From: Epiperipatus broadwayi
Taxonomy: Eukaryota; Onychophora; Udeonychophora; Euonychophora; Peripatidae
Assembly (NCBI GenBank): GCA_028023455.1
Contig: JAQFVV010000995.1
Span: 1-64,000, forward strand
Direction: 5' to 3'
Length of the DNA: 64,000 nt
Shown here piece by piece: positions 37,740 to 49,284 of this stretch (its first letter is position 1; each line of letters begins with the position of its first letter). A program made the position numbers and the translations under genes. Under the pieces are notes generated by a model. The model had not been told where the DNA came from. It worked only from the letters and a program-made list of their open reading frames with translations, and made no database searches.

Positions 37740-40060
37740 TGGATCTCCAATATTTTCATAGTTAGGATGATATGAAGAAGTGACCAATCACAGATAATCA
37801 TCCAAATGACCATTTGTAATTTGGTTTTTTAATTGATTTTTTATGACATTCATATTTAAAAAAGCAAATTCTGACAAATATGTCAACCCAAAACATGACA
37901 TAAGTTTTTCACCCAATATTAATTAGTTAATATTGGAAATTTTTCATGTGAATACTTCCAAGTGACTTCATTGATTATTGATTTTAAATGTAAACTATCC
38001 ATTAATGTTTATTATCTCAAGTTCTACTTCAGCTTGATTTATCTGAAAGAGCCTACTAATTTAGTCAAATAAAAAAGTCATAGATCACATGACCCCATTC
38101 TTTTAAGCTTGTAAGATATAAACAGTGAGCATTGCTAATTTCCCAACAAGCTTTGTGATAAATGGTTAGCCAGAGAAAGCATTTAAAATATCTCTGTCAG
38201 CCCCCCATCTCTGACCAAAGGTTTTGTGCTTTGGCACTTCTCAGAGAGGTGCTAGGTTACCTTCAGACAATAGATCTAAAAATACCAACCCAAAGCCAGC
38301 ATTTATCTAAAACTTATCTACTGAGTGGAAAATCTTAAATTTTCAGACACTTACATGTCTTCAAACCCAGCTATCCAACTCAAATTCCCCATATAGCAAT
38401 TTGAGTTGGATAGCTGGGTTTGAAGACATGTAAGTGTATGAAAATTTAAGATTTTCCACTCAGTAGATAAGTTTTAGATAAATGCTGGCTTTGGGTTGGT
38501 ATTTTTAGATCTAGTGTCTGAAGCTATTTTAGTGCCTCTCCGAGGAGTGCCAAAGCATGAAACCATTGGTCAGAGGTTGGGGGGGGGTCCTGACAGAGAT
38601 ATTTTAAATGCTTTCTCTAGCTAAGCATTTATCACAAAGCTTGTTGGGCAATTGTTTATAGCCTATTCATTTTATTTGAAATTTTTGTTATGTTTAAGAT
38701 TTTTTGGAAATGGATTATTGATTAAAAGATACAATTATTTCAGTTTTATTAAAATATTTAAATCTTGAATTTATTTCTTCTTCAACTAATTCTATTTCAT
38801 GAATACATTCTTTTAAATCACAGTGAAGTATTTCATGATTTGTTAAAAATGTTTAATAAATATGGAGATGTCTAAATTCATAATCATTTATATATATATT
38901 TTTAAATAAAAATATGAATTTTCAATATGTTAATTAAATTTTTGTCTCTACCTTGTAGTTCTAAATATTAAATTGCTTAATATCATACAGATTTCTACTA
39001 AAAATGATATGTGTAATAAACATCTTTCTTTTTCATCAAGAATTTTTCTTATATCCTTAATTAATACAAGACATGTTTTTAAAAATTAACTTCTGCTGAG
39101 ACAGTGAACATTATTGTACAAGAGAAGTTCCCTATCATTGTCTGCCTATAATTTAAATAAGTGTCATTGTAGGACTTTTCTTTGAACAGAATTTACAATT
39201 TTAAATGTAATGTCCAAAATATTTTTTGTGTTTAATCTTTTATTACACAGTACTTATTGGTGGATAATACAATAATACATTAAAAACTCTGGATGTTTGT
39301 CATCATTTTTACATAATGAAATGAAGCCTGATTTATTACTTATCATTGCAGGATCACCTTCAGTAGGAATAGATGTAAGTTTAAAAAGTGGAAGTTTGTG
39401 TTGTTTCACAAATTCATCAAATGCTGAAAAAAATGTCTTCTCCTCTAGTCCTTCCTAATAATGGTATGATTTTCAAAAGTTCTTCTTTATTTGAATAATC
39501 TTGAAATACCATGTGAATATACCATTAACTGAACGTATCAGTAAAGTCATTTGATTCACCAAATTGTAATCAAAACACAACACACCAGAGAATGTCTGAC
39601 ATTAACTGAGTATTCAGATCAGCACAAATTTCAATTCTTCTCCTAACCATTATTCTGAAAAGGTAAGTCTTTACATTCACAATGATTTTATTTTTAAAAT
39701 CAGAAAATAAAGATTCTGCTCTTGCAGAAACAATTTTTTCCATCAGTAAAAGACTTTTACTTTTTCTAATAAATGATGCATTTTCAAAGATGCAGTAATG
39801 ACTGATATTAGTTTATTCATTTATTTCAAAATCATATTTTGTTGTCCAGAAAATCCTTCCTTTAAATTTATAATTTTTTTTACATATTTAGAAAAATAAT
39901 CTATTTATCATTCCTTGTGAAAATGATTATCCTCAAATTAAAAGAAAAAAAAATGTTTTATTTTGGAAGTACTTCAGCAATGTTCTTTATTCATATTGAT
40001 CTTGAATTGATGGTGAAAAAACTTTTTGGTCTTGAAATATAGTAATATCTTCAGAAATAG
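37740..40060 (-). pseudogene. hAT transposase pseudogene (Charlie/SCAND3-ZBED-like)
   Basis: Minus-strand segments, in order. ENASFIRKSKSLLLMEKIV near 39760. RRIEICADLNTQL near 39640. ESNDFTD near 39555, matching the ESTDxxD block with a catalytic aspartate. KEELLKIIPLL near 39470. TFFSAFDEFVKQHKLPLFKL near 39400, then a PTEGDPAM-like block for the usual TDGAPAM, GFISLCK, and CIIHQ near 39255. A worn NVHCLSRS stands where RWLSRG is expected. After the inserted MITE comes the C-terminal dimerisation region: LTYLSEFAFLNMNVIKN and LKNQITNGHLDDYL near 37790-37900, then YHPNYENI. This full order identifies a hAT transposase of the Charlie type. Frameshifts and stops are numerous. Confidence 0.82.
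38116..38664. mobile_element. Foldback MITE, about 550 bp, almost entirely palindromic
   Basis: The left arm, about 38116-38386, and right arm, 38398-38664, are reverse complements around an 11-base loop (38387-38397). The ends carry CCCAACAAGCTTTGTGATAA and its complement. A TATAAACA...ATTGC extension is also shared in inverted form. The inner 95 bp of each arm is nearly perfect (CAGCTATCCAACTCAAATT against its complement at the centre). The outer parts are more diverged, with AGAGAGGTGCTAGG opposite CTCTCCGAGGAG-type differences. It interrupts the hAT transposase relic. No target duplication was resolved. Confidence 0.8.
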
Positions 40061-40095
40061 TGTTAATGTTTCAAAATACAAGGGTTAACAAAAAT

Positions 40096-41430
40096 ATTTA
40101 TTATAATAATTTAAACATAGATTAGTATAAGATAAACACTGCTAGAGTCTAGATGAAAATAATAATATAATATACACATTAAGATTTAATAGAATATTAT
40201 AACTTAGGACTGTTTTTGTGGATATTGCATTTTGTTAGTATTCAGAAAACTTTAATATCATTGTGACATAAAAGTTTAATATATGAAACTACAATGTTAT
40301 ATTAATATTAGTTATTTCATATATTTCTAGAATGCAATTCTAAATTTCTTTCATAAATCAAAATATTTTATGTGGATTTCGAAAATAAAATACTGATAAT
40401 GATTTTCAATATTTCTATGTTTTTTTTATAAACATATTAAATGCAAATAATAAATCAAAAGTCAACAAACAATAAATACTTTTAATTATTATAAGCGTTT
40501 TTTTTTAAAAAAAGAATTACAATGACATTTTGATTGTTCTTGATTATCATTTTCAGACTGCTAAGAAAAAAAGGAGAAATATTATAGTTATTATTATTTT
40601 TCTCTTTATAAATATAAATTGCATTTTATAAATAATTTTTTATTGTTATATTTCATATATATTAATAGGGGGAAAAAATAGTTTACATATAAATTATTTC
40701 TCTCTCTTTTTTTTTTTTTTCGTAGTTAAATACAATCAAAATGTCTCATTATAGTAATAAAGAAAGCTTAGAATTAAAAAATTTTCATGTTATTTAATGG
40801 ATTATCAGAAGGAACTTAACAAAATCGTAAATAGGATTAATATTGTGTAATTGTTTGTTACCTGGAAGGTTATAAAATATTCAAATATTTGATCATTACC
40901 ACCTCTCCACTAAATCATAAATAATTCTAAGGTTAATGAAATAGAAAATATTTAAAAAGTTTGGAATTGAAATAAATACATTCAAAACGAAAGCAAAGTT
41001 TTTAAATCTAGATGGGTAAAATATCAAGTGACACTTGAATTGGAAAATTTTATAACAGGACTATGCTTTTAAATATTTAAAAGTTTGTTTCTTTGACAAT
41101 GGAAATAGTGGCAAAAATATTATGATAACTGCAATGGCTAAATAGACTTTTAAAAAATGAAAAAAGGTTATTTAGAGATTCATTAAAGTTAAAATTAAAA
41201 AAAAAATTTGTTAAATATTTTATTCAGAGATGGGACTTGGGTTATTACAAGTGAAGGGGATAGGAGAAAAGATAATAAATTCTGTTATGAGGATAATGTA
41301 CAAGTAAATTTAAAGAATACAATAAATGAGTTGGGTAGATCCTTAGACATACAGAATTATGGAGAATATGCTAGAAAGATCTGTGGAGGATAAAAGAAAA
41401 TAGAAAAAGAAAAAAAAAGATTATTTAAAA
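40096..41430. other. 1.3 kb AT-rich interval, no gene seen
   Basis: AT-rich background with T-runs near 40706-40720. The frame 41208-41393 (61 codons, plus strand) has non-simple composition, but I could not link it to any family. Confidence 0.5.
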
Positions 41431-42521
41431 CAGGAGTGTGGAATCTCCCGTCTATAACCCAAGTTCAAAGCTCTCAATTTGGTCTCCTGACATTTTCACA
41501 AATGTATATAAAATGGATCTGTATAAAACTTCTCTTTAAATGTGCCCATATAGTGCATTGTAACTATAGATGCAAATATTGAATTAAGAGTTAAGTAAAA
41601 TAAAATATTTATTTTCTCAACTATTTTCTAATGAATTATCTATATCATATGGTCTATCTGACTATGGATTTAAATTATGATGTTGACAGCATTTTATTTG
41701 TTTTTATATCTTGATTTTTGCAGATCAATGTATAACTAGCAAAAATAAAACTAGACTTTTATTTAATTTTATTATTATTATTTTGCTTTTTTTAAAAAAA
41801 ATTAGGATAGTTACAGAAATAAGATAAGAAAAATTGACACAAAAAATTGTGCATTTGAAAAGAAATGGATCGATGCATTTTTTTTTTTTTTATATAGAAA
41901 GAAATAGTAAATCATTATGCATGCTATGTCTGGAAAGTATTTCAGTTAATAACAGAACACATTATTAAAAGATACTATTTACCAAATATTCTGATTACAA
42001 CAGAATTACTGAGGAAGAAATAAATATTAAAATAGAAAACTTGATATGGTGTTTTATAAAAAGTACAAACAATTCAGAAAATTATGTGAGAGCAAGTTAT
42101 TTATAAAAAAAAAAAAGCAGAAAATTCTAAAACATTTTCTAAGTGGACTTTATAGATGACTGCATTCTATCTGCTGTAGAATTAACCTATCCAAAGTATA
42201 AAAAGAAATTTAAGAATATATATTACAAAGATAGGTTCAAGGTGAATGGAAAAATTGTAATTAAATATGGAGCAGTCATTAATAATAATGATGTTACTTT
42301 ATTTTTAATTCACAAAAAAAATATGACCCTCATTTAAAAGGGAAATTTGAAATTGGCCTACCAATTGAAAAGATTGTCCAATATTAATGATTAGAAGTAA
42401 ATTACCTTAATTTTTGAGCAAATATAGTGGGATAATTTTTAAGTCATTAATTTTGTGTGGCTTCCAATGAGATTATAAATATCCAAATGGCCCTTGGCAG
42501 AAAAAAAGTTTCCTTCTCCTT
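41431..42521. mobile_element. Possible old hAT relic with imperfect 8-bp TSD
   Basis: The left end is CAGGAGTGTGGAATCTCCCG. The right end, GGCCCTTGGCAGAAAAAAAG then TTTCCTTCTCCTT, reads AAGGAGAAGGAAAC in reverse complement, an imperfect match to the left end. A CCCTTGG...AAAAAGTTT sequence just inside one end is common in Charlie-type hAT elements. Flanking octamers ATTTAAAA (41423-41430) and ATGTAAAG (42522-42529) agree at 6 of 8 positions. The interior contains a 64-codon plus-strand frame (42143-42337, YPKYKKKFKNIYYKDRFKVN) of unknown identity. The call is tentative. Confidence 0.4.
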
Positions 42522-42529
42522 ATGTAAAG

Positions 42530-44610
42530 GGGGTATCTATGGATATTTGAAGATCAGAGTATTGGATAGAAATGTTTTGAGAATTATTAGATTGATGTGC
42601 AGAATAATGATTTTTTTTTTTGACAAATAACTGGTTAGTTGCTAAGAAGATCAAGCTTTAATGGATTACCAAAATTTTTAGCTAAGTTTAATAGTTTCAT
42701 TCACTTTGATTAACTGAAATTTTTTTATTATCCACAAATGGAAATTGATCCAAAATCTTTAGCTTTTGCATCTATTTTCTACTATTATGCTAAACTTTGA
42801 GCAGGGTATAAATAATGGTGATAATGATTTATTTCATTGTGACTCATCCATACAATTGTTAAAGCAAAATTACTATTGGCATTATGATTTTCATCAAACT
42901 TTAACATACACTATTACGTAGTACCAATAATTAAATATTTAATTATTTACTTCATTAGCCTATAATTTATACAATATATATATATGCTTTGTGCACAGAT
43001 AATGAAGTTAGTAAAAGCAAATAATATTCTGCAATTTAATGAGCTGAGTGCTTTTGGGATACTTTATGCTTCCATAATCATAGCTGCTGAAGCGTGGAGA
43101 CTAAACAAATGTAATATGCAATTATATGCAAATTAGTGTGAAGTGATTAAAGAGACCATTTTCGCAAGAGGGAAAAACTTGTATCTCACCTATTGATTGA
43201 TGTTGGATTGCTTGCTATGTAGCATGCTTCTTTTACTTTCCGATATTAAATTTTAGAGAAAATTATAGATGATCTTTTAGTAATCATAGTAACATAAAAT
43301 ATATAGCAGTGATAAGTATCTTTTTTATTTATAATTAATTACATCAATATAAAATATTGCATTTCTGGTAATAAGATTATATACTGAGATGCTAGTAGTC
43401 TATTTAACTTATGAATAGCATAACAATAATAGAACCAGAAAAGATTGTTAATAATTATAACAATAATATTATATTAATAGGTATTATTATTTTTTCTAAA
43501 ATTGAAATTAATATTAAGTTATTAATTTGTCACATATTTTATTTCTCACAGTGAACTAAATTACTTTAAATATGCAATGCCATTTTTTTAATTATAAAAA
43601 TAGTTTTATGGATATTATGTATTAATTAAAAGATTCCTAAACAATTGAAACAGATTCCAACAGTTTTTGTTTCCTCCTTGCTGTAATGAGGAAACAAGTT
43701 AACACATTTCTAAAGATTGCAATTATTAATAAGCTTAAAGTTAATATTAATTATATTTTCAATATTTATTAAAGATTGTTAAAGCCATGATTGTCAGAGT
43801 TCTCACTAATGTTTTTTTTTTTGTGGCATAGTTTTTTCTTTCTTTTGATGTTATATAATATAATGTCCAATAAATTTGGATTAAAGTCATATAATTACTA
43901 TTACCTGCAATGATCAAAATTATGTTCTTTCAAATTAAGCAATTTTGATTATGAGCTTTTCACAAATAAATGAATTTTCACAACATATAGTACCAATCTT
44001 TTAGAAGTGGCATTCAGTTTAAAGGTGGTGTCCATTGGTCAGACTGAGATGAGGCTTTATTGTTGTTATAATAAAATAGTTGGTTTTGACTGCAATTTCA
44101 CTGAATTCATCAAATATATTTTTAATGAATACATTCTACTTTAGTAATGAAAGACACTTGTTAAGAAATAAAATACTATATGGACTTATTTTGAAGTTTC
44201 TTGTCATAACTCCTTGTTCACTGAATTTGTGGAATGAGATAAGTTTTCTGCCTGAATGTAGTAGAATATTTAGATGACAAAATAGTAAAATCAAACAATA
44301 TTACTTCATCATCATCTCTAGTGGTTCATCATTGCTTGCCATTATTATCATTATAAGTTAATTGATCATCACTGAGGAGTTTACTAATTATCTGCAAGCT
44401 GTAAATTAGTGTGATCAGTGTAACAGTACATAACCAAAAATATGCTCATTCAAGCATTACACTATTGCAATGCTGTATTTGCTTATTATGATTTGTTGAT
44501 TTTGCTACTATAAACCTCTTTAGTATTTTACAATCACTTTTTGATTTATACATATATTTCTGTTGTATGTAATGGTAACCTAAAAATTATTACTTTTTAA
44601 AAAAATCTGC
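42530..44610. other. 2.1 kb AT-rich interval with a distinct 150-bp block
   Basis: Mostly background. The block at 43020-43175 stands out with lower AT content and several transcription-factor-like words: TAAACA (43102-43107), ATGCAAAT (43126-43133) and TTTAATGAGC near 43035. No coding or transposon signal was recognised. The frame 44080-44277 carries no motif. Confidence 0.4.
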
Positions 44611-44623
44611 GCTGTTTGGTTTT

Positions 44624-44730
44624 TTTTTTTTAAGTGTCATAGCATCGGCCGGGACGCGAACTCGCAAACCGGGCAACTGCCTGCAAGTGCAAGGCAGTCG
44701 CGCTGACCTCTCGACCACCAATGCAAGACT
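44624..44730 (-). mobile_element. Retroposed tRNA-derived SINE/retropseudogene with poly(A) and TSD
   Basis: On the minus strand an 83-nt tRNA-like body (44642-44724) has a fully paired 7-bp acceptor stem, GCATTGG with CCGATGC (one G-U pair). It has an A-box-like TGGTCGAGAGG and a B-box-like AGTTCGCGTCC. The T-stem pairs at only 3 of 5 positions and the anticodon arm is non-standard, so it is probably not a functional tRNA. The 3' side carries ATGACACTT and then about 12 A residues. A direct repeat GCTGTTTGGTTTT lies on both sides (44611-44623 and 44731-44743). Poly(A) plus duplication shows insertion by a LINE-type mechanism. Its high GC content contrasts sharply with the flanks. Confidence 0.82.
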
Positions 44731-44743
44731 GCTGTTTGGTTTT

Positions 44744-46933
44744 TGTTCTCGTTTTTTTAGAAATTGACAATTTCGTTATACAATTGAATATTTAGTTCAG
44801 AATATTTAATTTCTGCAATTACTTTATTTACAATAATGTTGTGTGTGCGCGCTAATATATATATGCAAGAAAGCAGATAAATAAGTAGTAAATTTTATTT
44901 TAAAAAAAAATACAAATATTTATGAAGTTTTTAAAATAAGTTATTGAAAGAATTGAAAAAAATTGTTTTTATGTAATGTTACCAGGAAATGATCCCCGTG
45001 AGTGTTTCTCTCATGAAAATGAATACTTAACTTCCATTTGTAAATAAAAAATGTCAGCAGGTTCATGGCAAGAAAAGTCATTTGTAATAAAATAATTTAA
45101 TGATCTTTAATAACTAAGTCGCCTTTGGATGAACTTTCATAACTTAAATACTATTTAATATACACATTTGATTTTAATCATTTCTCCGTTTTAAACTTTT
45201 ATTATTTATCTCGCCGTGTAACTATGCAAATGCAATTTTTTAAAATGTCACTGAGACAGTTAATTTATAGATAGTCATAGGCAGACTTTAACCTTTTCCC
45301 TTTATATTTTTACTTTTATAAGAATGGTTACTTGTCTGAAAGTTTGTGATGATATATTGGCCTATTTTAGTGATATAATATTAATTGTTAAATATTTTTA
45401 GAAAAATTCAAACTTTATTTAAATTTTTCAAATACATTTAATTGTCAGTGATAGTTTGAAGTTTTCTGTAAACATTTTAAATTAATATTGGATGATGGAA
45501 ATAGTCCACTATATAATTATAAAAATAGTTATTTCTGTTATCATTATTTTGAACAGAAAGTCTTCTAAAATAGAATGTGAACATAAAATAAGATTCAAGA
45601 AGAAATAATAAAATTATTAAAAAGTAAAATATTTACTTACCCTAAAAAAATATTGTACTAAATTTATAATATAATTATAAATTTTGAGATACTAGAATAA
45701 ATTGTGTTAAGCAATAACAATATATGGAAGATGATTAATTATTATTTTTTCAATTTATTAGCTTACTGCCTAGGTAGTCCACTTGCATTTTGGAAGACAT
45801 CATCCATAACATTAATATTAATTTTGTGGTCATTATCAACATGAATATTAATTATTTTGTGAACATAAATTTTTGAAAATAATGTTACCAATATTTCAAA
45901 TTAGAGTTTTAAATAGAGATAAAGAAAATAAGAAAATGAATTCCTATTTAAATCAAATTGGGAAGTGGAGTGGGAAAAAAGCTTACATATAATTAATTTT
46001 GAACTGGTACTTTATAAAGAAAAGATAGATAATTTTTTAAAAATGAGAACTGGTAAAGAATTGAAATTTTTTTTAGATATACACATGAAAAAATAGAAAA
46101 AATAAACTGGAGAAGTTATTTTGAAAACAATCAATATTGGAAAGAGTGGCCAAAAAACACAAATTAGTTCAAATTTTCATTGTTTATTATATTTAAAAAT
46201 AAAATTATTATGAAGGAAAATATATACAAAAAATATAAATATCAAGCATTTGTTTGAAGAGAGGACTCAAAATAGCACAATATGGGAAAGGTCTGTTAAA
46301 AGATATGGAAATTTTCTTTATGTTGAAGATGTATACTAATAATGATAAGATATAATTTTGTTTTCTATTTTTGTATTTGTTAATTATGCTTTTTTTTTTT
46401 GTAAATTGTTTTTAAATTAAATCAATATTTAGAAATACTATTTGTTTAGAAAAGATTAAATTTTATTTAAATCATTGAACTTACTTATAAGTAATACAGT
46501 GAGAACAATCATCAATAAAAACAGTTTAACAAAATCAATAAGTAGTTTTTTGAATTCATGATTTAACTTAGTCAGATTGAAAAATAAATGTTCCTTGATG
46601 GATTTCCAGATAAGAAGAATATAAAAAAAGTATCAGGTTATGCTCAGTTGAATTATACTTAATCTATTAATTTGTTGTGTGATTGTTACAGAATTACCCA
46701 TGGAACTAACCTTACTGCCAATTAAATGTAACTATTGTGTGCGACTTGTTAATTGATGTATGGGCGTCCTTTGATTTTCTGAACAGTTAATTTTATGAGT
46801 TATTATTGTATGTAAAGCAAAAACATGAAATACTAAAGGTGTCAAAATTAGATGAAGAAATATGAAAATTAGTAATACTTTATTTGTGAAATATTTAGAA
46901 AATTTCCATAATTTTGTAGTTAATTAATTAATA
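44744..46933. other. 2.2 kb AT-rich interval, one SINE-tail remnant
   Basis: Background apart from GGATGATGGAAATAGTCCAC at about 45492, a fragment of the same 3' tail that ends the SINEs at 51344-52199 and 57330-57434. No gene or structured RNA was recognised. The stretch 45900-46330 is less simple than average, but its translations gave no family match. Confidence 0.5.
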
Positions 46934-47268
46934 ATAAAGTATTTATTTATATAGCGCTATGTTAATAAATTGTAAATTAGCGATTAGGCTAATGCACATG
47001 TGCTTTACAGATTTCAAACTATACATAAATGAATACTCTCATTCTCAAACACAAGATAATGTCTTTATGAAAAAATAGAATGAATCCATCTATTTTTTAA
47101 ACCCAAACATTTAACTATGGGCCAGTCTTAAGTGTTTGGAGATGAAAGTATGAAGATATTAAATAGTCAGTTTAAATTACTTTATTATGCTTGAATGAAT
47201 GACTTTTGCAAAATTATTTAAAATTTATTATACATCATTCTTAGTTGAAGTTAAATATATATATATAA
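46934..47268 (+). repeat. 335-bp repeat unit, first direct copy
   Basis: Starts ATTTATTTATATAGCGCTATG, then GTAAATTAGCGATTAGGCTA and ATGCACATGTGCTTTACAG. It ends TCATTCTTAGTTGAAGTTAAA followed by a TA run. It contains the self-complementary words ATAGCGCTAT and GCACATGTGC. The next copy follows without a gap at a period of 335 bp. Confidence 0.85.
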
Positions 47269-47599
47269 TAAGGTATTTATTTATATAGCGCTATGTTAAT
47301 AAATTGTAATTGTAAATTAGCGATCAGGCTAATGCACATGCACTTTACAGATTTTAAACTATAAGTAAATGAATAATCTCATTCTCAAACACAACGTAAA
47401 GTCTTTATGAAAAGATAGAATGAATCCATCTACCTTTTCAACCCAAATGTTTAAGTATAGGCCAATCTTAAGTATTTGGAAATGAGAGCTTGAAGATATT
47501 AAACAGTCACTTTAAATTACTTTATTATGCTTGAATGAATGATGCTTATGAAATTATTTAAAATTTTCAATATGTCATTCTTAGTTGAAGTTAAACATA
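47269..47599 (+). repeat. 335-bp repeat unit, second direct copy
   Basis: Head-to-tail with the first copy, with about 85-90% identity by eye. Differences include ATTGTAATTGTAAATT where the first has ATTGTAAATT, and CACATGCACTTTACAG for CACATGTGCTTTACAG. It ends abruptly at GAAGTTAAACATAT, where the inverted copy begins. Confidence 0.85.
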
Positions 47600-47935
47600 T
47601 CTGTAAAGCACATGTGCATTAGCCTGATTGCTAATTTACAATTACAATTTATTAACATAGTTCTATATAAATGAATACCTTATTATATATATATGTTTAA
47701 CTTCAACTAAGAATGACATATAATAAATTTTAAATAATTTAGCAAGTGTCATTCATTCAAGCATAATAAAGTAATTTAAAGTGACTGTTTAATATCTTCA
47801 TGCTCTCATCTCCAAACACTTAAGATTGGCCCATACTTAAACATTTGGGTTGAAAAGATAGATGGATTTATTCTATCTTTTCATAAAGACTTTATATGTG
47901 TTTGAGAACGAGAGTATTCATTTAATTGATGTAGA
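47600..47935 (-). repeat. 335-bp repeat unit, inverted and circularly permuted copy
   Basis: The reverse complement of the unit, but permuted. It begins with CTGTAAAGCACATGTGCATT (the complement of the unit's first 90 bp), runs through a TA-rich junction, then the complement of the unit's end, and stops near 47925. An inverted array that had itself been tandem would give this order. The centre of inversion is near 47600. Confidence 0.8.
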
Positions 47936-48660
47936 TTTTTAAAATGTTTTGTATAAATTGTTTCTCTCAAAATTCTATTGAGAAAATAAAAAGTAATTAG
48001 AGACTTTTGAAGTATATGAAGAAAATGTTAGATATGAAAAAGTATTAATGAGTAGTCATTCCTGAGAAAAATCATAAAAAGAAAGTAAACTGTATTACAT
48101 TTATAAAAAATATGTTACAAGTTAGAACACTATACAAAGGCAGATCTAATACAACAGATAGAATACTAAATAGAGATATAATTAGTTATTCATGTTCAAA
48201 ATAGAGAGCAAAAATAAGTATAGATTTTCTTAAAAGATATTGCAATAAAATATTATTTCATTATTGTGCTTGGATTGAAAATAGTAATATTTTTATATTG
48301 AGCTCCTCCTAGCTTTATAGTTAACTAAATAGGTAAAAGACCATTGCTGGGGGGTTGTATTAGATCCTTAGTTAAGTGCAGTTGCTCTCAGGTACAAAGC
48401 TCCTCACTGATAAAAGTGACAAGCTAGAAACTATGATACTAGATAGGGATTTTATGCACAAACCTTCCTGCATTCATTGGTTACTAAGACTTGCATTGGG
48501 TGGCACAACTGTATGAAAAATTTGCTACTGCTAATAACAGCATGTGTAAGCATAAGAAAAGTTGGATCATGTGATGTTTTGGTGATTTTATATCGAGTAC
48601 TGATAGAATGTAGATTCTACTGACATATGACACCACATATCATATACCAAAAAGCAAAGA
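47936..48660. other. Interval, no gene seen
   Basis: AT-rich, with a less AT-rich stretch at 48330-48560 (GTGCAGTTGCTCTCAGGTAC; GCATTGGGTGGCACAACTG) that may be an old unidentified repeat. Confidence 0.45.
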
Positions 48661-49095
48661 AAAAAATAATCATGTATATATTTATAATGTATAAAAATAA
48701 TTTATTTAGTAAAGAAATAAAATCCATTGGTATAAGTGTTTTAAATAAAAATATGAACATAATACATTTAGCCATTGAATCCAATATAGAATGAATAGGT
48801 ATTATTCTATATTTTACATAATGAATAAAATCACATTACATTTATGGGAAAATAAAAATAATGTAAAGATTGCTTTTTGGAAATTAATTTTTTGTGTTAT
48901 ATTTATAATACATAAAAATAATTTAATTAGCAAATAGATAAATCCACAACATTAAGTATAATAAATAAGTACAAATATAATATATTTAGCAACTAAACTA
49001 ATACAGAATGTTTTTGTTATTTATTTTGCATAATAGATAAAAACATGTTTTATTTATAAAAAAAAATGAAAATATTTTCCAATAATTACTTCCTT
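48661..49095 (+). repeat. Two-copy diverged tandem repeat of about 230 bp
   Basis: TATTTATAATGTATAAAAAT begins the first copy near 48676, and TATTTATAATACATAAAAAT the second near 48900. Both continue with AATTTA(T/A)TTAG(T/C)AAA. Later they share CA(T/A)TTAG(C)CA...TACAGAATG-type and TTTTACATAATGAATAAAA-type blocks. Divergence is moderate and the sequence is non-coding. Confidence 0.6.
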
Positions 49096-49284
49096 ATATG
49101 TTGCTGTGCTTGTGAAACATAATTTATATTTATTTTGTATTAGTTTGGTTATCAAATATATTATTATCATGTTTTTATTTATTACTCTGGATTATTTTTA
49201 ACTTGCTAAAATATACATCATTTTTATTTTCTCTTAAATAAAACAGTATTATATAAAATACAAAACAAGACATATTCAGTGTTT

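Larger units (their letters stand above)
37388..40095 (-). mobile_element. Decayed autonomous hAT element (Charlie/ZBED-like)
   Basis: One terminus is GGTGTTCAACCATTTTTACA near 37390, a common hAT start. The other is probably near 40085, where AAGGGTTAAC may be a worn inverted counterpart. No 8-bp duplication was verified. Inside lies a degraded transposase on the minus strand (37740-40060), itself split by the foldback MITE at 38116-38664. About 2.2 kb without that MITE is a normal length for the family. Confidence 0.6.

Noticed and set aside
44642-44724. Functional tRNA gene on the minus strand
   Set aside because: The acceptor stem is good, but the T-stem has two mismatches and the anticodon arm has an oversized loop. 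Poly(A) and flanking duplications point to retroposition.
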